From NCBI RefSeq assembly GCF_027571405.1, contig NZ_CP092968.1:2440001-2504000 (forward strand): a stretch of DNA of 64,000 nucleotides. The letters are read 5' to 3'. Shown one piece after another: positions 1-6,559 of this stretch. Below the pieces are notes generated by a model, which was not told the origin of the DNA, did not search any database, and worked only from the letters and a program-made list of their open reading frames with translations. The stretch comes from Methylocystis parvus OBBP (GTDB taxonomy: Bacteria; Pseudomonadota; Alphaproteobacteria; Rhizobiales; Beijerinckiaceae). Made by a program: the position numbers and the translations under genes. How positions within the stretch are numbered: position 1 is the stretch's first letter; every line of letters begins with the position of its first letter.

Positions 1-570
1 CTCGCCGCCATCCCCTCGGCGGTCATCCTGCGTCCGTCGGTGATCTTCGGCATCGAGGACCACTTCTTCAACCGCTTCGCCACGATGGCGCGCTACTTCC
101 CGATCGTGCCGGTCGTCGGCGCGGACGCCAGGTTCCAGCCGGTTTATGTCGGCGACGTCGCGGAAGCGGTCGCCAAGGCGGTCGCGGGCGAGGCCAAGGC
201 CGGCGCGACCTATGAGCTCGGCGGCCCGGAGGCGAAGAGCTTCGCATCGCTGATCGACTATGTGCTGAAGGTGACCGAGCGCGACCGCCGCGTCGCCAAG
301 CTCTCTTTCGCGACCGGCAAGCTCGTCGCCTCGGTGACCGAGCTCTTCACCAAGCTGTCTCTCGGCCTCTTCCCGACTCTGCTGCGCATGACCGGCGATC
401 AGGTCGAGCTGCTCAAGCACGACAATGTCGTGAGCGAGGCGGCGATCAAGGAAGGCCGCACGCTGCAGGGGCTGGGCGTTCAGCCGCAGTCGATCGAAGC
501 CGTCGCGCCCACTTATCTCTATCGCTACCGCAAGACCGGCCAGTATCAGGCGCAGCGCCTCGGGGCCTGA
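1..570 (+). CDS. Complex I NDUFA9-like NAD(P)-binding protein, 3' part
   Basis: The reading frame is open from base 1, so the start and the N-terminal Rossmann nucleotide-binding half lie outside the window; 189 residues are visible. The frame begins with a run ending VILRPSVIFG, the late-Rossmann strand typical of atypical short-chain dehydrogenases, followed by FNRFA and a VYVGDVAEAV stretch. That order is characteristic of the NDUFA9/39-kDa subunit-like family, an NAD(P)H-binding accessory protein related to nucleoside-diphosphate-sugar epimerases. In bacteria these proteins are usually annotated as complex I NDUFA9 subunit family, though a structural role in bacterial complex I is not established. 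It could be a general epimerase-like oxidoreductase. The family call is fairly secure, the function is not. Confidence 0.8.
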   Translation, partial: LAAIPSAVILRPSVIFGIEDHFFNRFATMARYFPIVPVVGADARFQPVYVGDVAEAVAKAVAGEAKAGATYELGGPEAKSFASLIDYVLKVTERDRRVAKLSFATGKLVASVTELFTKLSLGLFPTLLRMTGDQVELLKHDNVVSEAAIKEGRTLQGLGVQPQSIEAVAPTYLYRYRKTGQYQAQRLGA

Positions 571-627
571 CCGCATTTTTGGCGGGCCGCGTTTCCTAAA
601 GCAGCGTCCCGCCTTAAGTTGCGCGCT

Positions 628-1068
628 ATGAGCGAGAGCAAATCCTACCGCATCGTGCCGGATTCGCTGGGCCCGCGCCGTGATTTCCGCATCACCGTGG
701 GCCTTCGCGAGGGTTGGGATCCGGAAGGCCGCGTCTACGACGTCTCGGAGGCGGTGCGCACGGCGCGCCGCTGGATGCGGCGGCGGCTCGAGGACGGCAA
801 GCCCGCTCTTTCCGGCATGGCGGCGCGCGCCGAAGTCACCTACGCCTGGCGCAGAGAGGACGGCTCCATCGCCTCGGACCGCGAACCTGTCGCGATTTTC
901 ACGGGCGAAGCCGTCCACGCCTATCTCGGCCATCTCCCCGACGCCGAAATCGAATCCCTGCTCAACGAACTCGCCGTCGAGCTGGGCGAGGCGCTGGGCC
1001 AGGAGCGCATCTATGTCGCCTTTTGCGATCGAACGTGGATTTTAAGCTGCGAGTCCGATCCCGCTTGA
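628..1068 (+). CDS. Hypothetical protein, 146 aa
   Basis: I do not recognise this protein. The frame can open at a TTG at 619, but the ATG at 628 is the more natural start. It is charged and soluble, with no signal peptide or membrane segment. It has an Arg-rich helix near residues 38-52 (RTARRWMRRRL) and an acidic helix near 110-130 (LLNELAVELGEAL). Third codon positions are GC-rich as in the neighbours, which supports real coding. It stands alone between the NDUFA9-like gene and the divergence-free promoter of the DUF2852 gene. Confidence 0.6.
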   Translation: MSESKSYRIVPDSLGPRRDFRITVGLREGWDPEGRVYDVSEAVRTARRWMRRRLEDGKPALSGMAARAEVTYAWRREDGSIASDREPVAIFTGEAVHAYLGHLPDAEIESLLNELAVELGEALGQERIYVAFCDRTWILSCESDPA

Positions 1069-1132
1069 AACGCCGGCGCCCGCCCCCGATATGCGGCGGG
1101 TCGGTCATGTGACGGGGCCGCGCTCCTGCTCC

Positions 1133-1161
1133 TTGCGGAATTCGATGTTAATGTGTATAAC
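1133..1161 (+). promoter_or_regulatory. Sigma-70-type promoter of the DUF2852 gene
   Basis: TTGCGG at 1133-1138 and TATAAC at 1156-1161 are separated by exactly 17 bases, and the DUF2852 start codon follows 66 bases downstream. The -10 element lies inside a perfect inverted repeat, annotated separately. Confidence 0.55.
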
Positions 1162-1171
1162 ATTAACATCG
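1143..1171. promoter_or_regulatory. Perfect 11-bp inverted repeat over the -10 box, likely operator
   Basis: CGATGTTAATG (1143-1153) and its exact reverse complement CATTAACATCG (1161-1171) are separated by seven bases. The repeat is AT-rich in a GC-rich genome and covers the spacer and -10 region of the promoter, the classical position for a repressor site. I cannot name the regulator. Confidence 0.5.
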
Positions 1172-1227
1172 GCGACCGTGGAGAGGAGCCCTCGCAACGG
1201 CCGGCCGACCATCAACTGGAGCCCAAC

Positions 1228-1710
1228 ATGAGCTGCGACCGTAATTCCCGAATGTCCTCGTCCTCCCCCTGGGGACATGACGCCTTCGGACGTCACGGAG
1301 GATGCGCGCATTGGAGGCCGTTCGAAGTCGCGGCCGTCGTCATCGGCTTCTTCATCTTCTGGCCGATCGGCCTTGCGCTTCTGCTTTTCAAGCTGTGGGG
1401 CAAGAGCTTCGGCTATGAGGGCGATCTCTTCTCCCTCGCCGCCGAGCAGGGAGCCAAAATGCGGTCGGCCTTCGGCGACGTTTCGCGCGATGGCGGGCGC
1501 GGCTGGGCGGGACCGTCCTTCATGCGCTCGACCGGCAATGTCGCCTTCGACGAATGGCGCGAGGGCGAACTCGCCCGGCTCGAGGAAGAGCGCCGCAAAC
1601 TCGCCGAGGCCGAGCGCGAATTCGCCGAGCACATCGCCGAGCTGCGCCGCGCCAAGGACAAGGACGAGTTCGAAAGCTTCATGCGCGCCCGTAAGGGGAA
1701 CGCGCAGTAA
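1228..1710 (+). CDS. DUF2852 domain-containing membrane protein
   Basis: This is a 160-residue protein starting at the ATG at 1228, preceded by GGAG at 1218-1221; the frame extends upstream to 1153 but that would run through the promoter and operator. An N-terminal polar segment is followed by one hydrophobic helix around residues 35-60 (VVIGFFIFWPIGLALLLFKL), the hallmark of the alphaproteobacterial DUF2852 family. The C-terminal half (about residues 110-150) is a charged helix rich in Glu, Arg and Lys, probably coiled coil, with LARLEEERRKLAEAEREF. It is therefore a single-pass inner-membrane protein with a cytoplasmic or periplasmic coiled coil. Its biochemical function is unknown. The operator-like palindrome over its promoter suggests tight transcriptional control. 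Confidence 0.8.
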   Translation: MSCDRNSRMSSSSPWGHDAFGRHGGCAHWRPFEVAAVVIGFFIFWPIGLALLLFKLWGKSFGYEGDLFSLAAEQGAKMRSAFGDVSRDGGRGWAGPSFMRSTGNVAFDEWREGELARLEEERRKLAEAEREFAEHIAELRRAKDKDEFESFMRARKGNAQ

Positions 1711-1746
1711 GCCGAGCCCGACAATGCGCGCAAAACCTTTCATTGA

Positions 1747-1776
1747 GGGCCGGCGAAAAGCCGGCCCCTTTCTTTT
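1747..1776 (+). terminator. Rho-independent terminator after the DUF2852 gene
   Basis: A perfect 8-bp stem GGGCCGGC (1747-1754) / GCCGGCCC (1760-1767) with a GAAAA loop is followed by CTTTCTTTT. Confidence 0.85.
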
Positions 1777-1865
1777 GGGCTCGCTGCGCCACACGCCTGA
1801 AGAATTTGCAAATTAACTAAGTTTTTCGACGCCCCGTTAACGGGCCGTTCGTAATTCTTGGCGGC

Positions 1866-2759
1866 ATGTTCGGCCGCCTGTCCCTCTTTCTGCTCTTCCT
1901 GGCAGCGACGCTTGCCGGTTGTTCCGGGCCGCTCAAGCCACAGCGGCCCGCATGGCGCACCCAGGCCGAGAACGCCTGCGTCGCGCAAAGGCGCGTGCAA
2001 GCTTCCGAATGGATCGCGCTCGCGAATGAAGTCGACGGGCCCGGCATTTGCGGTCTCACCAAGCCGTTCAAGGTGACGGCGCTGCAAAGTGGAAGCGTCT
2101 CGTTCAATTCGACGGCGACGCTTGATTGCTCCATGGTCGCGGAGCTCGACGCCTGGGTCGCCGATACGGTGCAGCCGGCCGCGCAGGCGCGCTTCGGCCA
2201 ACGCGTCATGCGCATCGACTCGATGGGCTCCTACGCCTGCCGCGGCATGAACAATCAGCGCGGGGCCCAGCTCTCCGAACACTCCTTCGGCAACGCCCTC
2301 GATATTGGCGGCTTCGTGCTGGAGGACGGCCGCCAGATCACGCTGGTGCGCGACTGGTGGCGCGGCGACGAACAGGCGCGGGCCTTTCTGATGGACGTGC
2401 ATCGCGGCTCCTGCGGGCATTTTTCAACCGTGCTCTCGCCGGGCTCCAACGCCTTCCACTACAACCACATTCACGTCGATCTGGCGCAGCATGGGCGCGC
2501 GGGCCGCTCCATCTGCAAGCCCGCGCCGCAGGAAACGTCGCCGCCGCCCGATCAATCGCCCCTCGTCGCGATGCAGAACGCCAAGCCGATGATGGGCGAG
2601 GAAACGGACAACGACACGACGGGCAAGCCGCCAGCCGCAGCCTATGAGGGCGGGGATTCGCTCGGGCCGATCAACGCGCCCGATGCGCCGCTGCCGCCGC
2701 GCCGCGACGATCCGACGGCGGGAGAGGCGGATCTGACCTCGTCGATCCGGCGAAGGTGA
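1866..2759 (+). CDS. Extensin-like family lipoprotein (predicted VanY/D-Ala-D-Ala-type metallopeptidase fold)
   Basis: The N-terminus has a short hydrophobic segment ending in a lipobox, LAGC, with Cys at about residue 18, so the protein is probably a periplasm-facing lipoprotein. The central region (about residues 60-215) matches the extensin-like C-terminal domain common in Hyphomicrobiales, related to the VanY/LAS metallopeptidases. Visible candidate metal ligands are in EHSFGNALDIGGF and HYNHIHVD. Two Cys pairs probably form disulfides. The last 80 residues are Pro/Asp-rich and disordered. The likely role is peptidoglycan peptide cleavage or remodelling, inferred from fold only. It is monocistronic between a terminator and a convergent gene. 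Confidence 0.85.
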   Translation: MFGRLSLFLLFLAATLAGCSGPLKPQRPAWRTQAENACVAQRRVQASEWIALANEVDGPGICGLTKPFKVTALQSGSVSFNSTATLDCSMVAELDAWVADTVQPAAQARFGQRVMRIDSMGSYACRGMNNQRGAQLSEHSFGNALDIGGFVLEDGRQITLVRDWWRGDEQARAFLMDVHRGSCGHFSTVLSPGSNAFHYNHIHVDLAQHGRAGRSICKPAPQETSPPPDQSPLVAMQNAKPMMGEETDNDTTGKPPAAAYEGGDSLGPINAPDAPLPPRRDDPTAGEADLTSSIRRR

Positions 2760-2794
2760 GCAAGGGCGATCGATAGCAATCGGCCGCGACCCTT

Positions 2795-2824
2795 AGAATT
2801 GCGTCGCTTCGTTCGCAATGACGG
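2795..2824. repeat. Half copy of an interspersed palindromic repeat
   Basis: The sequence AATTGCGTCGCTTCGTTCGC followed by AATGACGG is the right-arm type of the same repeat whose two-armed copy lies at 39711-39826. It sits between convergent genes, where such repeats usually occur. Confidence 0.5.
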
Positions 2825-2876
2825 CGCTACTTGAAATCCCCCGAGGCCGGCGGCGCGGCAAGGATGAGCGCGCGCC

Positions 2877-3155
2877 TCACTTGCGCCCGCCCATATTCAA
2901 CAGCCTCAACACGAACCACGCCGGAATGACGATCGCCGCGCCGGCGACGACATAGCTTGCGAGCTCTCGGACGGCGTCGAAGCCAAGCCTGTAGATACGG
3001 TCGATAAAAGCCTGCACGCCATGGATGATGTCCATCGGCTTGATGTCGAGCCACATCAGCAGCGCGCCGACGACGAGCGAGATGAAGAGAAGCCTGATCG
3101 CGACGCTGAGCGGCGAGCCGCCGAGAAAATCTTCGAGCGCGTTCTTTGACGCCAT
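2877..3155 (-). CDS. DUF6460 domain-containing membrane protein
   Basis: This is a 92-residue protein whose sequence (start ASKNALEDFLGGSPLSV, then RLLFISLVVGALLMWL) fits the small alphaproteobacterial DUF6460 family. There are two hydrophobic helices, at about residues 17-38 and 60-85, with a short amphipathic stretch between them (IDRIYRLGFDAVREL). I chose the ATG at 3155 because family members start just before the FLGGSP motif; an in-frame ATG at 3272 would add 39 polar residues without family resemblance. Function is unknown; an inner-membrane protein is the safe call. It lies downstream of, and on the same strand as, the secreted coiled-coil protein ending at 3291. Confidence 0.75.
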   Translation of the reverse strand: MASKNALEDFLGGSPLSVAIRLLFISLVVGALLMWLDIKPMDIIHGVQAFIDRIYRLGFDAVRELASYVVAGAAIVIPAWFVLRLLNMGGRK

Positions 3156-3290
3156 GGAGAAATGGTCCCTGTTCGATTCCGTTTCAGAAGGAAGCAGCAA
3201 TAATTCGCGCTCGGCGCGCGGCGGCTTTTTGTCGAGATGCGGCCAGTTGGCGAAGGGTCCCCGATCGGTCATGCGCGCGTCGCCAATGGT

Positions 3291-3704
3291 TCAGAGGCTG
3301 CCGCCGGAAGGCGCTTCTTCCTTGAAGAGCCGCATTATGCGCCGCAGGAATCTCTCGGTAAAGGACAGCGCCTTCTCGAACTCCTGCTCGCTCGGCAGCG
3401 TCGACGGACGCGGCGGCGCGGCGGCGGCTTTCAGCCTGGCGTTTTCGGCGCGCAGCCGCTCGATCTCCGCTTCCAGCGCGACGCGCTCTTCGGCGCCGAG
3501 GCGGCATGTCGCGACGCCGTCTTTCGCCGAACAGAAGGAGACGGCGCCCGTGTCCTTGTTCATGCGCAGGAAACCGCCTTCGGCTGGCTGCAAGGCGAAA
3601 CGATCGCCCTCGGGCGCGACGATCGACGGCGTCTCCTCCGCAAGAGCCCAGCTCGGCGCAAGCGACAGCGCCAGAAGCGCGAGCCGGACCGTGTGAGGAA
3701 ACAT
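3291..3704 (-). CDS. Secreted coiled-coil protein of unknown function
   Basis: This 137-residue protein begins with a clear Sec signal peptide (residues 1-22, ending AEE after WALA). The mature part carries two Cys (in FCSAKDG and TCRLG) flanking a short Lys/Gly/Asp loop, then a coiled-coil helix at about residues 77-98 (EAEIERLRAENARLKA) and a basic C-terminal helix. The organisation resembles small periplasmic proteins of Hyphomicrobiales that I cannot name. It may be co-transcribed with the DUF6460 gene downstream. The function is not inferable from sequence. Confidence 0.7.
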   Translation of the reverse strand: MFPHTVRLALLALSLAPSWALAEETPSIVAPEGDRFALQPAEGGFLRMNKDTGAVSFCSAKDGVATCRLGAEERVALEAEIERLRAENARLKAAAAPPRPSTLPSEQEFEKALSFTERFLRRIMRLFKEEAPSGGSL

Positions 3705-3790
3705 GACGCGAGCCCCCGCGCGAGGAAGGATTTCCCGCAGATGGGCGCCGGCGCGGCTTGCGTCAATGGCGTCCGGGACCTCGCTCCCCG

Positions 3791-3820
3791 CTTGATTGCC
3801 GGGCCGCGCTCGGCCATAAA
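3791..3820 (+). promoter_or_regulatory. Candidate heat-shock (RpoH, sigma-32) promoter of hsp20
   Basis: CTTGATT at 3791-3797 and GGCCATAAA at 3812-3820 resemble the sigma-32 pattern CTTGAAA / CCCCATNT with a permitted spacer. The site is about 60 bases upstream of the Hsp20 start, and this gene class is normally RpoH-controlled. Confidence 0.45.
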
Positions 3821-3880
3821 TCGAGCGCCGGACGCCGTTCGCGGGTCCCGCAGCGTTCGAGGCGCCAGAAGGGCTTCATC

Positions 3881-4306
3881 ATGTCGCGTCCGCCGCTCAA
3901 TTCGCCGTTTCTCCTGGGTTTCGACGAAATCGAACGGGCGCTCGACCGGGTCGCGCGCAGCGGCACGGACGGCTATCCTCCTTATAACATCGAGCGCATT
4001 CCGCGCAGCGAGACGGAGCCCGAACGGCTGCGCATCACGCTCGCCGTCGCCGGCTTCACGCGCGAGCAGCTCGACGTCTCGCTGGAGGAAAACCAGCTCG
4101 TCATTCGGGGGCGTCAGGTCGACGACCGCGAGCGCCATTTCCTGCATCGCGGCATCGCCGCGCGCCAGTTTCAGCGCGCGTTTTTGCTGGCCGAAGGGAT
4201 GCAGGTGCTGGGCGCCGATCTCGTGAACGGGCTCCTGTCGGTGGATCTGGTGCGGCCGGAGCCCGCGCGGGTGATCAAGAAGATCGACATCACCGCGCGG
4301 GATTGA
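3881..4306 (+). CDS. Small heat shock protein, Hsp20/IbpA family
   Basis: A 141-residue ATP-independent holdase chaperone that binds unfolding proteins in the cytoplasm. The opening (SPFLLGFDEIERALDRV) and the YPPYNIER segment are typical of IbpA-class alphaproteobacterial Hsp20. The alpha-crystallin domain spans about residues 35-130, with LAVAGFTREQLDVSLEENQL, the RQVDDRERHFLHRGIA loop and FQRAFLLAEG. The expected C-terminal I-X-I anchoring motif is not obvious; the tail ends KKIDITARD. The start at 3881 was chosen because family homology begins there and AGAAGGG lies just upstream; the frame itself is open from 3758. A sigma-32-like promoter lies upstream. Confidence 0.93.
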   Translation: MSRPPLNSPFLLGFDEIERALDRVARSGTDGYPPYNIERIPRSETEPERLRITLAVAGFTREQLDVSLEENQLVIRGRQVDDRERHFLHRGIAARQFQRAFLLAEGMQVLGADLVNGLLSVDLVRPEPARVIKKIDITARD

Positions 4307-4318
4307 TTGCGCGCGCCG

Positions 4319-5149
4319 CTACTCCGCCGGCGCCCTTACCTGCGGCCTCCCGCCCATCGTCGCGAGCTTCGTCGTCGCCATGATCGCGGCGATCGTCACC
4401 GCATAAACCACGACCTGCATTTGCGAGGGCTGGTCGGCATAGCCGATCAGCGTATGCAGCACGCGGCCGGGGATGCTTTTATCCGAGAGAATCCAGGACG
4501 TGTCCCACAGCGTATCGGTGAGCGACGTGATCGCGCCCGCCTGCTGCAGGAAAGCGACGGCCTGCGCCGCGAGACCCGCCGCGAGCAGCGTAATGAGCCC
4601 TGTCGTCACGGCGAAGAGTTTCTTCGGCGGAATCGAGACGAGGCCGTAGAAGGTCGCGACGCTGGTCAGCGCGCCGAGCGCGAGGCCGCCCGCGCCGCCG
4701 ATCAGCACGCTCGCGCCGGATTCGCCCGAGGCCAGCACGCCATAGAGAAACAGCGCGACTTCGGCGCCTTCCCGCAGCACGGCGAGGCCGACGACGGCCG
4801 CGAGCGCAAAGAGGGTGCGGTCGCCGCTCGCCACCGCCTTGCCGACGGCGGAAAGCTCCTGCGCGAGTTCGCGCCCGTGCTTCGCCATCCAGATGTTGTG
4901 CCAGGCGAGCATGGCGACGGCGAGCGCCAGCACGCCGGCGTTGAAATATTCCTGCCCGCTGCCTTCGAAGGCTTTGGAGAGTTGCTCGGCGAAAGCCGCG
5001 ACGACCGTCGCGCCGAGCGCGCCCGCCGCCACGCCGCCCGTAATATAGAGGCGCGACCCCGCGACGCCGCGCGTCACCGCGGCGACGATGCCGACGATGA
5101 GGCCCGCCTCTATGGCCTCTCGAAAGACGATGATCAGCGCGCCCAGCAT
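4319..5149 (-). CDS. FTR1-family iron permease (FtrC/EfeU-like)
   Basis: A 276-residue polytopic inner-membrane protein with about seven hydrophobic helices. Both signature iron-binding motifs of the oxidase-dependent Fe transporter family are present: REAIEAGLIV in the first helix and REGAEVALFLYG in the fourth, each giving an R-E-x-x-E pattern. It imports iron supplied by a periplasmic partner. The ATG overlaps the stop codon of the upstream cupredoxin gene by one base (TAATG), so the two are translationally coupled. Together they resemble FtrB-FtrC of the Ftr iron system; no FtrA (P19) or FtrD ferredoxin-like gene is adjacent, so the set is reduced or scattered. Confidence 0.92.
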   Translation of the reverse strand: MLGALIIVFREAIEAGLIVGIVAAVTRGVAGSRLYITGGVAAGALGATVVAAFAEQLSKAFEGSGQEYFNAGVLALAVAMLAWHNIWMAKHGRELAQELSAVGKAVASGDRTLFALAAVVGLAVLREGAEVALFLYGVLASGESGASVLIGGAGGLALGALTSVATFYGLVSIPPKKLFAVTTGLITLLAAGLAAQAVAFLQQAGAITSLTDTLWDTSWILSDKSIPGRVLHTLIGYADQPSQMQVVVYAVTIAAIMATTKLATMGGRPQVRAPAE

Positions 5150-5472
5150 TATTCGACGACCACTTCGCCCTTGGCGCTGTCCTCGTGGAATTCGCCGAAG
5201 AATTTGTAGCGGCCGGGCTTCATCGCGCGCAACTGGAAGCTCGCCTCGCTATTCGCCGGAACCACCTTCTCGATGCGGAAAGGCTTCGACTCGAATTCCT
5301 CGGGCGTGGCGTCGAGATTTTTCACGACGAGCGTCGCCGCCTTGTCGGCGGGAATTTTGAGCTCGACAGGCTCGAACTTATGGTCCTTGATCGTCAGCGT
5401 ATAGGTTTCGGCGGCGGCTGCGCCCGCGAAACCCGTGACGAAAATCAAAATCGCCGCCGCGTATTTGTTCAT
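5149..5472 (-). CDS. Periplasmic cupredoxin-domain protein (FtrB/EfeO N-domain-like)
   Basis: A 107-residue secreted protein with a signal peptide (residues 1-23, ending AAAAET). The mature chain is one cupredoxin domain: TLTIKDHKFEP, FRIEKVVPANSEASF and PGRYKFFGEFHED are typical of the cupredoxin partner of FTR1 permeases. Copper or iron ligands probably include the His in KDHKFEP and the Glu/His pair FHED near the C-terminus. It is inferred to hold or oxidise Fe(II) in the periplasm for delivery to the permease encoded directly downstream with a one-base overlap. The start at 5472 is chosen because the signal peptide begins there. A palindromic candidate operator is located about 75-90 bases upstream. 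Confidence 0.87.
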   Translation of the reverse strand: MNKYAAAILIFVTGFAGAAAAETYTLTIKDHKFEPVELKIPADKAATLVVKNLDATPEEFESKPFRIEKVVPANSEASFQLRAMKPGRYKFFGEFHEDSAKGEVVVE

Positions 5473-5542
5473 TGCTGGTCCCATTCTGGCCGAATACTTC
5501 CTGCAAGCAACGTAGGGACCAGCAGCGCAGCCGTCAAAGGGC

Positions 5543-5563
5543 ATAATCTGGATTATTTCCAGA
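5543..5563. promoter_or_regulatory. Overlapping palindromes upstream of the iron uptake pair, possible metal-responsive operator
   Basis: ATAATC-TG-GATTAT (5543-5556) and TCTGGA-N5-TCCAGA (5547-5563) overlap in an AT-rich patch upstream of the cupredoxin start. The first resembles a Fur/MntR-like half-site arrangement, but I cannot assign Fur, Irr or RirA. Confidence 0.4.
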
Positions 5564-5627
5564 GTGATGCGATGGCGTTTTTCTTACGTGACCTTGTCGG
5601 AATTCTTACGCTGCGTCGGGCCGCGCG

Positions 5628-5966
5628 TCACCCGCCCGGATAGCCGTGACGGGCCTTGGAGGCGCGCACGAGCGAAATCGCCTTGGCGTCCTGCCCCGCG
5701 GCGCAAGCCGACGCCGCCTCGGAGATTTCGCCCTGGATCTGGCCGTAGACGCCCTGATTGACATGCCCCATGGCGAGATCGTTTTCGATCACCGCCTTAT
5801 AACGATTGACCGCGCCCGAGCAGCCCGCGCCTTCGGGAAGCTGCAGGCTCGACGGCGCGGGACGCGGCGGCCCGACGGGATCGACGACCGGCTGCGGCTG
5901 CCGGTTGGCGTTGCAGGCGGTGAGGGCCGTTGCGGCGGCCAGGGCGATAATGCCGGAAAGGCGCAT
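5628..5966 (-). CDS. Small lipoprotein of unknown function
   Basis: A 112-residue protein starting at the ATG at 5966, with a lipobox LTAC at about residues 14-17, so it is predicted to be membrane-anchored on the periplasmic side. After a Pro-rich linker (about residues 22-45) comes a compact domain with two Cys (GCSGAVNRYKAVI and ASACAAGQDAKA), likely disulfide-bonded, and predicted helices. Proteins of this layout are widespread in Hyphomicrobiales but I know of no function. It is divergent from the small membrane protein region and separated from the iron uptake operon by noncoding DNA. Confidence 0.7.
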   Translation of the reverse strand: MRLSGIIALAAATALTACNANRQPQPVVDPVGPPRPAPSSLQLPEGAGCSGAVNRYKAVIENDLAMGHVNQGVYGQIQGEISEAASACAAGQDAKAISLVRASKARHGYPGG

Positions 5967-6074
5967 TCTCCAAATCTCCAATGCGTCGCATGCGACGCAA
6001 GTCTTAACCGGAGGACCGGGGGACGAGCAATGGCCGCTGGTTCAGGCGTTCATGGTCGAGAGCGCGGTAGCGGC

Positions 6075-6240
6075 GGCGGCGCCCCACGCTCAATCCCTCC
6101 CCGCGAGGGGGAGGGAAGCCGCTCGCGATCGAGATGCCAGATGTTGCAGGCCGATGCTGAGCCCGGATCGCCTCGACCATGATCCCGAACGGCGCCATCC
6201 CTCCCCCTCGCGGGGAGGGGCAGGGGTGGGGCGGCGGCGC
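6075..6240. repeat. Inverted pair of GC-rich palindromic intergenic repeats
   Basis: The block at 6075-6116 (GGCGGCGCCCCAC, CAATCCCTCCCCGCGAGGGG) returns as its near reverse complement at 6197-6240, about 80 bases away. Each arm is itself palindromic around CCCCGCGAGGGG. This is a REP/BIME-like element; a sequence-related pair occurs at 20115-20223 within the atp operon. Confidence 0.7.
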
Positions 6241-6353
6241 TAAAGAAATCTCTCGGAAGAAAGCACGAACATCATCGCGCCGTAAAAGCCCGTCGCCATG
6301 GCCGTCGCGAGGACGTTCACAACGGCGCCTTCCAGATCGAAATCGCGGGACAT
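6240..6353 (-). CDS. Possible 37-aa membrane microprotein
   Basis: The frame from ATG at 6353 to TAG at 6240 encodes 37 residues: a polar head (SRDFDLEGA), one hydrophobic helix (VVNVLATAMATGFYGAMMFV) and a short tail. A strong purine-rich ribosome binding site (AGGGAGG ending five bases before the ATG) precedes it. It resembles small single-pass proteins of alphaproteobacteria. Too short for a confident family call. Confidence 0.45.
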   Translation of the reverse strand: MSRDFDLEGAVVNVLATAMATGFYGAMMFVLSSERFL

Positions 6354-6428
6354 CTCCGCCTCCCTCATTTGGTTGATGGAAGGTTAGCGGGGGTGGACGA
6401 TGGGGAATGTGCGGGGGCGCATGCGCTC

Positions 6429-6511
6429 GTCATGCCCGCGCCTGTCGCTGGCGTCGGCCTCGCGGATTTTGCGTTGAGTGCGTGGATGGCCGGGGACGAG
6501 TCCGGCCATGA
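6429..6511. repeat. Interspersed repeat of the TCATGCCCG ... GGCCATGA type
   Basis: The intergenic segment starts CGTCATGCCCGCGCC, contains GCGTGGATGGCCGG and ends CCGGCCATGAGG; the core ATGGCCGG (6486-6493) / CCGGCCAT (6502-6509) is a perfect 8-bp inverted repeat. This is the usual layout of dispersed palindromic repeats in alphaproteobacteria. Confidence 0.4.
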
Positions 6512-6559
6512 GGACCGGTTTTTGATAGAAGGGAGTCGACCGTAAGAACGGATTGTCCA

